Positions 37,353 to 46,321 of a stretch of 64,000 nt of DNA are shown one piece after another. Source of the stretch: Vagococcus allomyrinae (GTDB taxonomy: Bacteria; Bacillota; Bacilli; Lactobacillales; Vagococcaceae); NCBI RefSeq assembly GCF_017829975.1, contig NZ_JAEEGA010000006.1:1-64000 (forward strand), in the 5' to 3' direction. The notes beneath the pieces are model-generated. The model did not search any database, was not told where the DNA came from, and saw nothing but the letters and a program-made list of their open reading frames with translations. The position numbers and the translations under genes are program-made. The stretch's first letter is position 1, and each line of letters begins with the position of its first letter.

Positions 37353-38381
37353 ATGAGTCGTAATAAAAAGGATATCATAAAATATGGATTAGTCATCCTG
37401 TTGTCAATTTTAGTTGTAGCTAGTGTTATTGTTCCTTTGCCTTATTATATTGAGGTCCCAGGTTCAGCTGAAAATGTTCGAGACTTTGTGTCTGTTGATG
37501 ATAAACGCAATAAAAACGACGGTTCTTTTATGTTGACTACCGTTGGGATTCGGCGTGGTACCCTAGCTAGTTTGATCACTGCCAAGTTTTTACCGTTTCA
37601 GGATGTGATCAGTCAGCAAGATCTGATGGGCGATAGTACCGATGAAGAGTACGATAAACTGACAAAGTTGCAAATGACTTCTTCTGAAAATATGGCCAAG
37701 AAGGTTGCGTTGGAATTAGCCGGAGAGCCTTATAAATTTGCGTTTAAAGGGGTCTATGTGATGAACGTGTCAGATACCTCAGATTTTAAGGGGAAGCTGG
37801 AGACAGGAGATATCGTCACAAAAGTGGACAATCAGACCTTTGAAAGTGCCAAAGAGTTTATGGATTATGTCAAGAGTAAAAAAGTTGGTGACGTGGTCAC
37901 AGTTACCTATGAGCGAGATGGCCAAGAAGCTGAAGCTAAAGGGAAACTGATGACGTTAAAGGTCAAAGACGAAGAAGATCGGCCAGGGATTGGTATTACT
38001 CTGACAGATTCAACTGAGCTTCAAACAGATCGTGATGTGGTTATTCACACAGAGGACATTGGAGGCCCGTCTGCTGGCTTGATGTTTACCCTTGAGTTAT
38101 ATGATTTATTATCAGGCAAAGACTTGCGGAAGGGCCGTGAGATAGCGGGAACAGGCACGATCAATGAAGATGGTTCTGTCGGTAGCATTGGTGGCATTGA
38201 CAAAAAAGTGGTGGCGGCTGATAGTGAAGGAGCAACGATCTTCTTCGCTCCAAATGAACCGATTGAGGGCAGTCAGACTAACTATGAAGAGGCTGTTGAA
38301 GCAGCCAAGAAGATTGATACAAAAATGAAAATCGTGCCAGTGAAGACGGTGCAAGATGCTTTGAATTATTTGGAAAAATAG
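37353..38381 (+). CDS. ylbL: SepM/YlbL-type PDZ Lon-like serine protease
   Basis: The 342-residue protein has one N-terminal membrane helix (about residues 11-31), a PDZ domain (residues 125-200) and a Lon-type S16 protease domain with Ser in GGPSAGL and Lys in GGIDKK. In streptococci the orthologue SepM trims the competence peptide outside the cell; here it is a likely extracellular processing protease, possibly relevant to small secreted peptides. Order rsmD-coaD-ylbL is conserved. Confidence 0.93.
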   Translation: MSRNKKDIIKYGLVILLSILVVASVIVPLPYYIEVPGSAENVRDFVSVDDKRNKNDGSFMLTTVGIRRGTLASLITAKFLPFQDVISQQDLMGDSTDEEYDKLTKLQMTSSENMAKKVALELAGEPYKFAFKGVYVMNVSDTSDFKGKLETGDIVTKVDNQTFESAKEFMDYVKSKKVGDVVTVTYERDGQEAEAKGKLMTLKVKDEEDRPGIGITLTDSTELQTDRDVVIHTEDIGGPSAGLMFTLELYDLLSGKDLRKGREIAGTGTINEDGSVGSIGGIDKKVVAADSEGATIFFAPNEPIEGSQTNYEEAVEAAKKIDTKMKIVPVKTVQDALNYLEK

Positions 38382-38388
38382 CTGAAGG

Positions 38389-38420
38389 AAGATGATCCAG
38401 AAAAAGGGTCATCTTTTTTT
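38389..38420 (+). terminator. Terminator of rsmD-coaD-ylbL
   Basis: AAGATGATCC pairs with GGGTCATCTT (one G-T), followed by seven T residues. Confidence 0.88.
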
Positions 38421-38494
38421 GAATCAAAAGCTTGTGATGGCGCTGTTTTTTTTAAAAGTTGGCAAATAGAGAGTGAGAAATTATTGAAAAACGC

Positions 38495-38547
38495 TTGCAT
38501 TTTGCTGAATTCTGGTTATAATGAATTTATAAATCGAAACGTTTCGA
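38495..38547 (+). promoter_or_regulatory. Promoter and LacI-type operator of the GH3-GH94 operon
   Basis: TTGCAT (38495-38500) and TATAAT (38517-38522) are spaced by 16 bases. The perfect 14-bp palindrome TCGAAACGTTTCGA (38534-38547) sits just after the transcription start, a repressor position. A cre-like half AACGCTTGCA overlaps the -35, suggesting additional catabolite control. Confidence 0.8.
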
Positions 38548-38568
38548 CAAATGGGAGGACTTTTTATT

Positions 38569-40728
38569 ATGAAGCAAAATGACTTACAAGCATTGCTGGG
38601 GGAAATGACCCTTGCCGAGAAGATTGGTCAATTACAACAAGTCACAGGCGATTTTTATACCAACGATTCTGCAGAAATCACTGGACCATTAAGTAATAAC
38701 TTATTGTCTGAAGACGATTTGAAAAACTCAGGTTCAGTTTTAGGTTTATCTGGGGCAACTGATACGAATGCGGTTCAAAAGAAATATTTAGAAAATAACC
38801 GCCTACACATTCCCCTATTATTTATGGCAGATATTGTTCACGGTTATCGGACGATTTTCCCAATTCCATTAGGATTAGCAACTAGTTGGAATCCTGAGCT
38901 AGTGAAAGAAACAGCGGCCGTTGCGGCTAAGGAATCAGCTGTCTCAGGCTTGCATGTGACGTTCTCGCCAATGGTCGACTTAGTGCGTGACCCTCGTTGG
39001 GGGCGTGTGATGGAATCAACGGGTGAAGATCCATTATTGAACTGTCTCTACGCGGAAAGTGTGGTTCAAGGCTACCAAGGGCCAGCCAACGACCTGATCA
39101 ATAATGCGGATCATATTGCAGCCTGTGTTAAACATTTTGCGGCTTATGGTGCGCCAGAAGGTGGCCGTGAATACAACACAGTCAACATGTCTGATCGGGA
39201 ATTGCGTGAAAATTACTTACCTTCTTACCAAGCGGCGATCAATGCTGGCAGTAAGTTAGTCATGACTTCATTTAACACCATTGACGGGGTTCCGGCCACT
39301 GTAAATACGTATTTAAACCGCCAAATTTTAAGAGACGAATTCAAATTTGAAGGTGTCTTGATTTCAGATTGGGCAGCGATGATGGAAGCCATTAACCACG
39401 GGGTAGCTGAAGATCACCGTGATGTGGCTAAACAATCCTTAAAAGCTGGTGTCGACATTGAAATGATGACCTTCTGTTACCATCAATTCGTCGAAGAGTT
39501 AATCTCCGCTAAAGAAGTCGATGAAGGGTTGTTAGACGAAGCGGTGTTGCGTATTTTAGAATTGAAAAACGACTTAGGCTTGTTTGAAAATCCTTACCGT
39601 TCAGCGGATGCCGTGAAAGAAGCGGCTGTTGTCTATTCAGCAGAACATCAACAAGTGGCGCTTAAAGCGGCGGAAGAGTCGATTGTCTTATTAGAAAATA
39701 AAAATAATGTATTGCCGTTAGCTACAAGTGAAAAAGTCGCATTCGTCGGACCTTTTGCCACTAGTTCTGACATTTTAGGAACGTGGAGTTGGAAAGGTGA
39801 AATCAGCGAAACGGCTTCAGTAGCCGATGTCTTAGGGACTGATTACCCAACAGCAAAGGTCACAATTAGTCCAGTGGCAGATGTCTTCTCAGTCACGGCT
39901 GAAGAATTGGCGGCAGCCAAAGCAGTAGCTAAAAATGCCGACAAAGTAGTAGTCTTATTAGGCGAAACGTCACAGATGAGTGGTGAGGCGAGCAGTCGCA
40001 CAAGCATTCAACTTCCAGAAGCGCAATTGGCCTTTTGGGATGAGATTTTATCTGTCGGCAAACCAGTTATTGTCGTGAGCTTTAACGGTCGTCCCCTTGA
40101 TTTATCAGCTGTCAGTGAAAAAGTGACTGGTTTAGTTGAAGCTTGGTTCCCAGGAACAAAAGGGGCAACAGCCTTATTGAATATCCTTTACGGTAAAGTG
40201 GCGCCAAAAGCTCGTTTAACCATGAGTTTCCCACGAAATGTTGGTCAAATTCCGGTGTATTACAACCACTTTAATACAGGGCGTCCGATTAACTTTGATG
40301 ATCTTGGTAATAAATACGTGTCAAAATACTTAGATGTGCCAAACACCCCACTTTACCCATTTGGTTATGGTTTAACTTATACGACATTCGGCTATGATCA
40401 CTTTAAGGTTGCGGTAGAAGCCGGCGCAGAACCTGTGATCACTTGCCAAGTAAGGGTCAAGAACACCGGTCAAACAGCGGGAACTGAAATTGTTCAGTGG
40501 TACCTTCGTGATATTGTCGGACAAGTAGTGCGTCCGATGAAAGAACTCAAAGGTTTTGACACAGTTGAACTACAAGCCGGCGAAGAGCGAGTGGTAACTC
40601 ATTCCTTTACCTTTGCAGAGCTAGGATATGTGCATCACGATAAAAAACGTTACCCTGATCACGGTGAGTTTGAAGTGATGGTCGGTAGCCATAGCGAGTC
40701 AGTTTTAACGACACGTATTACATTATAA
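38569..40728 (+). CDS. GH3 beta-glucosidase (likely beta-1,2-glucooligosaccharide type)
   Basis: The protein of 719 residues has the GH3 N-terminal barrel with VMESTGEDP and KHFAAYGAPEGGREYN, the nucleophile Asp267 in LISDWAAM, the second alpha/beta domain with Glu473 in MSGEASSRTS as candidate acid/base, and a fibronectin-III-like C-terminus. No signal peptide, so it is intracellular. Size and neighbours match Lin1840 of Listeria innocua, which hydrolyses sophorose. GGGAGG precedes the ATG at 38569; the ATG at 38551 overlaps that site. Specificity is inferred from context. Confidence 0.88.
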   Translation: MKQNDLQALLGEMTLAEKIGQLQQVTGDFYTNDSAEITGPLSNNLLSEDDLKNSGSVLGLSGATDTNAVQKKYLENNRLHIPLLFMADIVHGYRTIFPIPLGLATSWNPELVKETAAVAAKESAVSGLHVTFSPMVDLVRDPRWGRVMESTGEDPLLNCLYAESVVQGYQGPANDLINNADHIAACVKHFAAYGAPEGGREYNTVNMSDRELRENYLPSYQAAINAGSKLVMTSFNTIDGVPATVNTYLNRQILRDEFKFEGVLISDWAAMMEAINHGVAEDHRDVAKQSLKAGVDIEMMTFCYHQFVEELISAKEVDEGLLDEAVLRILELKNDLGLFENPYRSADAVKEAAVVYSAEHQQVALKAAEESIVLLENKNNVLPLATSEKVAFVGPFATSSDILGTWSWKGEISETASVADVLGTDYPTAKVTISPVADVFSVTAEELAAAKAVAKNADKVVVLLGETSQMSGEASSRTSIQLPEAQLAFWDEILSVGKPVIVVSFNGRPLDLSAVSEKVTGLVEAWFPGTKGATALLNILYGKVAPKARLTMSFPRNVGQIPVYYNHFNTGRPINFDDLGNKYVSKYLDVPNTPLYPFGYGLTYTTFGYDHFKVAVEAGAEPVITCQVRVKNTGQTAGTEIVQWYLRDIVGQVVRPMKELKGFDTVELQAGEERVVTHSFTFAELGYVHHDKKRYPDHGEFEVMVGSHSESVLTTRITL

Positions 40729-40787
40729 AGAAGTGTCAGCGACTTAGACAGAAAACGTCTCAGTCGCTGACAAAGAAGGAGAATAAG

Positions 40788-43700
40788 ATGAGCGAATTAT
40801 GCTTAAAAGAAGGGTTAACTTCTTTTCAATTTTTAACCACAGGTGATTTAGGTCAAGCAACCATTGGCCGAGCCCAGCTTAATCAGGTCAAAGGTAATCT
40901 TTTAGATGGTTCCATGACCAATCTGTATTTGCGAATGAAAGAGGGCAATCAAATCAGTCATTACCCTTTGATCGGTGTCCGCTCTCAGAGTGAGTTTGCA
41001 ATTGGCGACAACCAAGCTACCTGGCAAGGGGAAGTCGCCGGCGTTACCTATCTCGTGACATTTACACTCGGGATGGATAATACCTGGTTTTGGGATGTTC
41101 AACTTGAAGGGGACGGTCAAAAAGTTGATGTGATTTTAGGGCAAGATATCGGCTTAGCAACAGTCGATTCCCTTTTAGCAAATGAAGCCTATATCTCTCA
41201 ATACGTTGATTATAAAGTCTTTGATGGGAACCACGGGAAAGTGGTTTGTGCTCGTCAAAATCAAGATCAAGGCGGTTTTTTCCCATATCTACAACTAGGA
41301 TCTTTAACAGGTGCCGCGCATTTTTCAACAGATGGTTATCAATTTTTTGGTAAAGCCTTTAAGATGACCAATCAACCAAGTGTGCTAGCAGAAAGAACCT
41401 TAGCAGATGAAATTTATCAATATGAAATGGGTTATATTGCTTTACAAAGCCAAGAGATTACCTTAAACGGTCAGGCCCATATTAATTTCTACGGGGTGGC
41501 GGCTGAAAATCACGCAGATAAGATTTCAGAGCTGGAGCATCAAGAGCAAGTCATGGCTATTTACGAAACGATTCGACAAGCTAAAACAGCAACATCTGCC
41601 GTTAAACAAACCAAACGTTCTGCGGAGGCCTTTAAAATCATCAACGGATTGCCATTAGAAGCAAGGGAAATCGCTGATCTTTATCCAAACCGCAAACTTG
41701 AAGAAGTGGCGGAAGATGGTTTACTTTCTTTCTTTGGTGAAAACGATGAGCACATTGTTTTACAAGGGAAAGAAATGCAAGTCGAACGGTCTCATGGCCA
41801 CATCATTATGAGTGGTAAACAAGTTGATGCTCGGGAAGAAGTCTTGACCTCAACTTCATATATGTATGGTGCCTTCCAAGCACAAGTTGTTTTAGGCAAT
41901 ACATCAATGAATAAATTTATTAGCAATGTTCGGAACCCATTGAACTTTTTCAAGGCAACAGGCCAACGGATTTATCTGAAAAACCAAGGGATTTATCAAC
42001 TGTTAGGCATGCCATCCTTATACGAAGTCGGCTTTAACTACTCGAAATGGGTGTATAAATTTGCTGACGATCAGTTGGAAGTCGTGGTTTATTCCATGAC
42101 CGAGGCGCCAGAAATCGAACTAACTGTCACGTCGAAGAGGCAGCAATCATATGATATTCTTGTGACCCAAGAGGTTATCTGTGACGATGTTCAAACAGCC
42201 AATAAGCCAGAACTAACATACGACCTTAAGCACGTGATTGCTCGTCCGAACAATCACTCCTTAGCCTTTGCTAAGTACCCTAAATTGGCGTATCAGTTGG
42301 CCTGGTCAGCTAGTGGACAAGCGATTGATAATCAGGTTTGGTTCACTGAGGCGACAGATCGTCAGTTAGTTGATCTTAACTTGGTAACGATTGAGTTTAA
42401 AGACGTTAAAGACTTGAACATGACCGTTCAAGGGAGTTTAACTGGTGAATTGATCACTGCTAACCAAGGGTTTACTGAGGCTAAAGCAGATTATCAAGCT
42501 TACATCAAGCAGCTGAACAATCAGTTTAATCTCAGCAGTAGTGTTAGCCAAAAAGCGATCGAAGTGGAACGTTTCAATACGGTCATCAATTGGTATACTC
42601 ACAATATGTTGGTTCACTATCTTGTCCCTCATGGTTTGGAACAGTTTGGTGGAGCGGCTTGGGGCACCCGTGATGTTTGTCAAGGACCAGTTGAATTTTT
42701 CTTGGCCACGCAAAACTACGATGTGGTGAAAAACATCCTGTTAATTCTTTTCTCTCATCAGTTTGAAGAGACGGGCAATTGGCCCCAGTGGTTTATGTTT
42801 GATGAATTTGCTGAAATTACAGCAGGCGAAAGTCATGGCGACATCATCGTTTGGCCACTAAAAGTCGTGGCTGACTACTTACATACGACAAATGACTATA
42901 GTATTTTAGATGAAAAAATTCCTTATATGAATTATCAAACGAAGACCTTTACCAAAGAAACATACACATTAATGGAGCATGTGGAGCGGGAAATTAGCTA
43001 CATTGAAGATAACTTCTTGCCTAATACCTATTTGTCTTGTTATGGCGATGGCGATTGGGACGATACCTTGCAACCCTTTGATAGTCGTTTGAAAGAAGAC
43101 ATGGCCAGCACCTGGACCGTGGCCTTAACCTATCAAACCTTGCGGAACTTCAGTCAAGCAATTGCGGAAAAACTACCAAAAAGAGCGGCTTACTTAGCTA
43201 AATTAGCCGAGAATGTTGGCGCTGATTACCGTCAATACATGCTGAAAGATGGTATTTTACCAGGATTTATTTTGCAAGAAAATGACACCTTTGACTATAT
43301 TGTTCACCCCCATGATACTAAAACCGGTATTGACTATCGCCTCTTGCCAATGACTCGCAGCATGATCAGCGAGTTATTTACAGCAGCAGAAGTTGACCGT
43401 CATTTGCAAGTTATCAATGACAACTTATTGTTCCCAGATGGGGTACACTTGATGAGTCAACCAGCGAATTACGATGGTGGCGTCAGCACGTATTTCAAAC
43501 GGGCAGAACAAGCGGCTAACTTTGGGCGTGAAGTTGGGTTACAGTATGTCCATGCTCATATTCGTTACAGTGAAGCGATGGCGAAATTAGGTCACGCTGA
43601 AGAGATGTGGCAAGCCTTATCGGTGATTAACCCAATCTTGATTCAAGATTATGTGCCGAATGCGGAAATCCGTCAAAGCAATGCTTACTTCAGTAGTTCC

Positions 43701-44120
43701 GATGGCAAGTTTAACACTCGCTACGAAGCAGCGGCTGGTTTTAAAGAGTTGCAAACAGGCCAGCGAGCAGTGAAAGGTGGCTGGCGTATTTATTCAAGTG
43801 GGCCAGGGATTTATATCAATCAATTGATCAGTAACCTGTTAGGGATTCGAGTTGAAAACCAACAATTGGTGATTGACCCTGTGATTGCTGCCGATTTAGG
43901 CACGGTGACGTTCGAGTTTGCTTTCTTAGGACAGCCTCTAACGATTGTTTACGGTCAAGGCGAGGCCTCAAGCTTGACGATCAATGGTCAAAAGGTTGAC
44001 ACGGCTTCCCTTAAACGGACAGCTAATCGCTATCGTCAAGGTGGTGTCATCATCAGTCAGGAAGACTTGGCTGGTTACCAAAAACCGGGCCAAAAGACGA
44101 GGATTGAATACAGCAAATAG
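40788..44120 (+). CDS. GH94 1,2-beta-oligoglucan phosphorylase-like enzyme
   Basis: This 1110-residue protein has GH94 features: two beta-sandwich N-terminal regions, an (alpha/alpha)6 catalytic domain with the acidic cluster in GDGDWDDTL (Asp756-Asp759) and a C-terminal beta domain. Its length is close to the L. innocua Lin1839 1,2-beta-oligoglucan phosphorylase, and it sits next to a GH3 gene and an oligosaccharide importer exactly as there. It would cleave beta-1,2-glucooligosaccharides with phosphate to alpha-glucose-1-phosphate. AAGGAG precedes the ATG. Activity on another beta-glucan is possible. Confidence 0.85.
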   Translation: MSELCLKEGLTSFQFLTTGDLGQATIGRAQLNQVKGNLLDGSMTNLYLRMKEGNQISHYPLIGVRSQSEFAIGDNQATWQGEVAGVTYLVTFTLGMDNTWFWDVQLEGDGQKVDVILGQDIGLATVDSLLANEAYISQYVDYKVFDGNHGKVVCARQNQDQGGFFPYLQLGSLTGAAHFSTDGYQFFGKAFKMTNQPSVLAERTLADEIYQYEMGYIALQSQEITLNGQAHINFYGVAAENHADKISELEHQEQVMAIYETIRQAKTATSAVKQTKRSAEAFKIINGLPLEAREIADLYPNRKLEEVAEDGLLSFFGENDEHIVLQGKEMQVERSHGHIIMSGKQVDAREEVLTSTSYMYGAFQAQVVLGNTSMNKFISNVRNPLNFFKATGQRIYLKNQGIYQLLGMPSLYEVGFNYSKWVYKFADDQLEVVVYSMTEAPEIELTVTSKRQQSYDILVTQEVICDDVQTANKPELTYDLKHVIARPNNHSLAFAKYPKLAYQLAWSASGQAIDNQVWFTEATDRQLVDLNLVTIEFKDVKDLNMTVQGSLTGELITANQGFTEAKADYQAYIKQLNNQFNLSSSVSQKAIEVERFNTVINWYTHNMLVHYLVPHGLEQFGGAAWGTRDVCQGPVEFFLATQNYDVVKNILLILFSHQFEETGNWPQWFMFDEFAEITAGESHGDIIVWPLKVVADYLHTTNDYSILDEKIPYMNYQTKTFTKETYTLMEHVEREISYIEDNFLPNTYLSCYGDGDWDDTLQPFDSRLKEDMASTWTVALTYQTLRNFSQAIAEKLPKRAAYLAKLAENVGADYRQYMLKDGILPGFILQENDTFDYIVHPHDTKTGIDYRLLPMTRSMISELFTAAEVDRHLQVINDNLLFPDGVHLMSQPANYDGGVSTYFKRAEQAANFGREVGLQYVHAHIRYSEAMAKLGHAEEMWQALSVINPILIQDYVPNAEIRQSNAYFSSSDGKFNTRYEAAAGFKELQTGQRAVKGGWRIYSSGPGIYINQLISNLLGIRVENQQLVIDPVIAADLGTVTFEFAFLGQPLTIVYGQGEASSLTINGQKVDTASLKRTANRYRQGGVIISQEDLAGYQKPGQKTRIEYSK

Positions 44121-44134
44121 CGATGAGTGAGGAA

Positions 44135-44172
44135 TTAAGCGGAGCGATTGTGTTTCAATCGTCTCTGCTTAA
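44135..44172 (+). terminator. Weak terminator-like hairpin after GH94
   Basis: TTAAGC and GCTTAA close a stem with inner GCGATT/AATCGT, but no T run follows at once. The next 190 bases to the transporter promoter hold A/T-rich sequence with no gene. Confidence 0.4.
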
Positions 44173-44363
44173 GGCTTCATAAGTAGTCAACGATGATTTA
44201 GTTAAAAGAACCAATTTTTTAATGAGTGTTTTATGAAAAAATAACAAAAGAAACCAAGGTGATTTGTTCAATTGTGTTTTTTTTGATTTTAAAAGTGGCT
44301 ATTAGTAAAGTAAGTGAGGCTAATTTGTTAGCTGGAAAAAAATAAAAAAATATTAAAGAACGA

Positions 44364-44414
44364 TTGAAAACGGTTGCGATATGTGATATTATCATCGTAT
44401 AGAAACGTTTCGAT
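44364..44414 (+). promoter_or_regulatory. Promoter and LacI-type operator of the transporter operon
   Basis: TTGAAA (44364-44369) and TATTAT (44387-44392) have a 17-base spacer. GAAACGTTTC, the same core as at 38536-38545, lies at 44402-44411 just downstream of the start point, extended to TCGA on the right. Shared operator cores indicate one regulator for both operons. Confidence 0.82.
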
Positions 44415-44442
44415 AAAACGTAAATCAATGGAAGGAGTCGTT

Positions 44443-45390
44443 ATGAAAAAATCAGCAGTCAAAACAAAGAAAAGTTTTAAAGAGCGCTATGAGCTTTTCC
44501 TTAGTCAATGGCAATTGCAGTCCATGGTATTACCGGGGATCTTATTCCTGTTTGTCTTTTCTTACATTCCGATGTATGGCTTAGTCATCGCCTTTAAACA
44601 TTATACCGTGATTGACTCAATGGCAACTGCCCCTTGGGTTGGGTTGGAAAATTTTAGAATTATTTTAGGGGATAAATACTTTTGGGAGGCCGTGGTTAAT
44701 ACCTTAGGGATTAGCTTACTAAAATTAGCCATTGGCTTCTTTATCCCAATCTTTTTAGCCATTATGATTTTCGAAGTCAAAGCTGGGCCCTTTAAGAAAA
44801 TTGTGCAAACTGTTTCTTACTTGCCTCACTTTCTCTCATGGATAATTTTAGGGGGAATGTTGATTTCATGGTTATCTACCAACGGTTTATTCAACCAAAT
44901 GTTAATGGCGATCGGCATGATAGAAAAGGGCAGCAACCATTTACTAGACGCTGATAAGTATTGGATGATTGCGGTTCTATCAGACATTTGGAAAGAAGCT
45001 GGTTGGGGAACGATCCTTTACTTGGCGACCATGTCAAAAATAGACCCAACTTATTATGAAGCAGCAAAAATTGATGGGGCGAATAAAATTAGTCAGATCA
45101 AGAACATTACGATTCCCATGTTAACACCGATTATTTCACTTAATTTAATATTAAACATCAGTGGTTTACTTGGTTCTAACTTAGATCAAACCTTAGTATT
45201 AATGAATTCACAGAACTCATCAAGATCAGAAGTCATTAACTCTTATGTTTATCGAATGGGTCTGACTCAAGGGGATTTCTCATACGCAACGGCTGTTGGC
45301 TTAGGAATTTCAATCGTTTCGATTATCTTGCTGATCATTACGAACTTTTTAACGAAAAAAATGAACGATAACCAATCTGTTATCTTATAG
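44443..45390 (+). CDS. Oligosaccharide ABC transporter permease (LplB/MalF type)
   Basis: The protein of 315 residues has six membrane helices and the EAA motif EAAKIDGANKISQIKNI that docks the ATPase. AAGGAG lies five bases before the ATG at 44443; the open frame to 44374 begins inside the promoter. It forms the channel with the next permease. No ATPase gene is present, so a shared MsmX/MsmK-type ATPase encoded elsewhere is expected, as is usual for sugar importers of this type. Confidence 0.92.
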   Translation: MKKSAVKTKKSFKERYELFLSQWQLQSMVLPGILFLFVFSYIPMYGLVIAFKHYTVIDSMATAPWVGLENFRIILGDKYFWEAVVNTLGISLLKLAIGFFIPIFLAIMIFEVKAGPFKKIVQTVSYLPHFLSWIILGGMLISWLSTNGLFNQMLMAIGMIEKGSNHLLDADKYWMIAVLSDIWKEAGWGTILYLATMSKIDPTYYEAAKIDGANKISQIKNITIPMLTPIISLNLILNISGLLGSNLDQTLVLMNSQNSSRSEVINSYVYRMGLTQGDFSYATAVGLGISIVSIILLIITNFLTKKMNDNQSVIL

Positions 45391-45405
45391 GGAGGAGCTT
45401 AACAT

Positions 45406-46305
45406 ATGGAAGCAGCACCAAGAAAAGCGAGTGCCAAAGTCAAAGATGGGCGTGTCTTTAATGCCATCAATGTGACCTTGCTAGTTATTTTCACTTTAAT
45501 CATTATCGTGCCAATTTGGAACGTGTTAGTCATGTCTGTTAGCTCTGGTCCTGGGATGGCAGAAGGCGGTGTCGCCTTATGGCCTAAAGGGTTTACCTTA
45601 CAAAATTATCAAAAAGTCTTTGCCGACGAAAGCATTTGGCGAGCCTTCTTTATCTCCGTTAGTAAAACCGTTCTAGGTGCCGGGACACATGTTATCTTTT
45701 GTGCCATGGTTGCTTATGGCTTAAGCAAACGCAACTTAGTTGGTCGTGGTTTTTATACGAAGTTTGGAGTCTTCACCATGTATTTTGGAGGCGGCATGAT
45801 TCCGATGTATTTGTTGATTAAATCATTAGGCTTACTGAATAATTTCTGGGTTTACATCATCCCAGGTTTGTTAAGTTATTATGACGTCATCATCTTGATG
45901 AACTTTTTCCGTGATGTACCAGCTTCTTTGGAAGAATCGGCTAAAATTGATGGTGCCAATGATTGGACCGTCTTTACACGGATTTTCTTACCGTTATCAA
46001 AACCGGCACTGGCTACCATTACCCTCTTTAGTGGGGTGTCACAATGGAATGACTTTATGACTGCAAAAATGTATATTTCAGATAAAAATTTGTATCCACT
46101 ACAGATGAAAATTTATGAAATCATCGTCGAGTCGCAAACCAAGGCCTTGGATTTTCAGGGTGGCGTGGATTTATTGGTTCAAACAAGTAGTAAGGGCGTT
46201 CAGTTGGCGACGATTGTCATTACAACAGTGCCAATTTTAATGATTTATCCATTGCTTCAAAAATACTTTATTTCAGGAATGATGGCAGGAGCCGTTAAAG
46301 AATAG
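45406..46305 (+). CDS. Oligosaccharide ABC transporter permease (LplC/MalG type)
   Basis: This 299-residue permease has six helices and the EAA motif EESAKIDGANDWTVFTRI. It is 15 bases after the first permease with GGGAGG before the ATG. Together they would import beta-1,2-glucooligosaccharides. Confidence 0.92.
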   Translation: MEAAPRKASAKVKDGRVFNAINVTLLVIFTLIIIVPIWNVLVMSVSSGPGMAEGGVALWPKGFTLQNYQKVFADESIWRAFFISVSKTVLGAGTHVIFCAMVAYGLSKRNLVGRGFYTKFGVFTMYFGGGMIPMYLLIKSLGLLNNFWVYIIPGLLSYYDVIILMNFFRDVPASLEESAKIDGANDWTVFTRIFLPLSKPALATITLFSGVSQWNDFMTAKMYISDKNLYPLQMKIYEIIVESQTKALDFQGGVDLLVQTSSKGVQLATIVITTVPILMIYPLLQKYFISGMMAGAVKE

Positions 46306-46321
46306 GAAAAGGGGTAATAAA

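Noticed and set aside
44374-44442. Longer N-terminus for the first sugar permease
   Set aside because: It begins upstream of the -10 element and runs through the operator.
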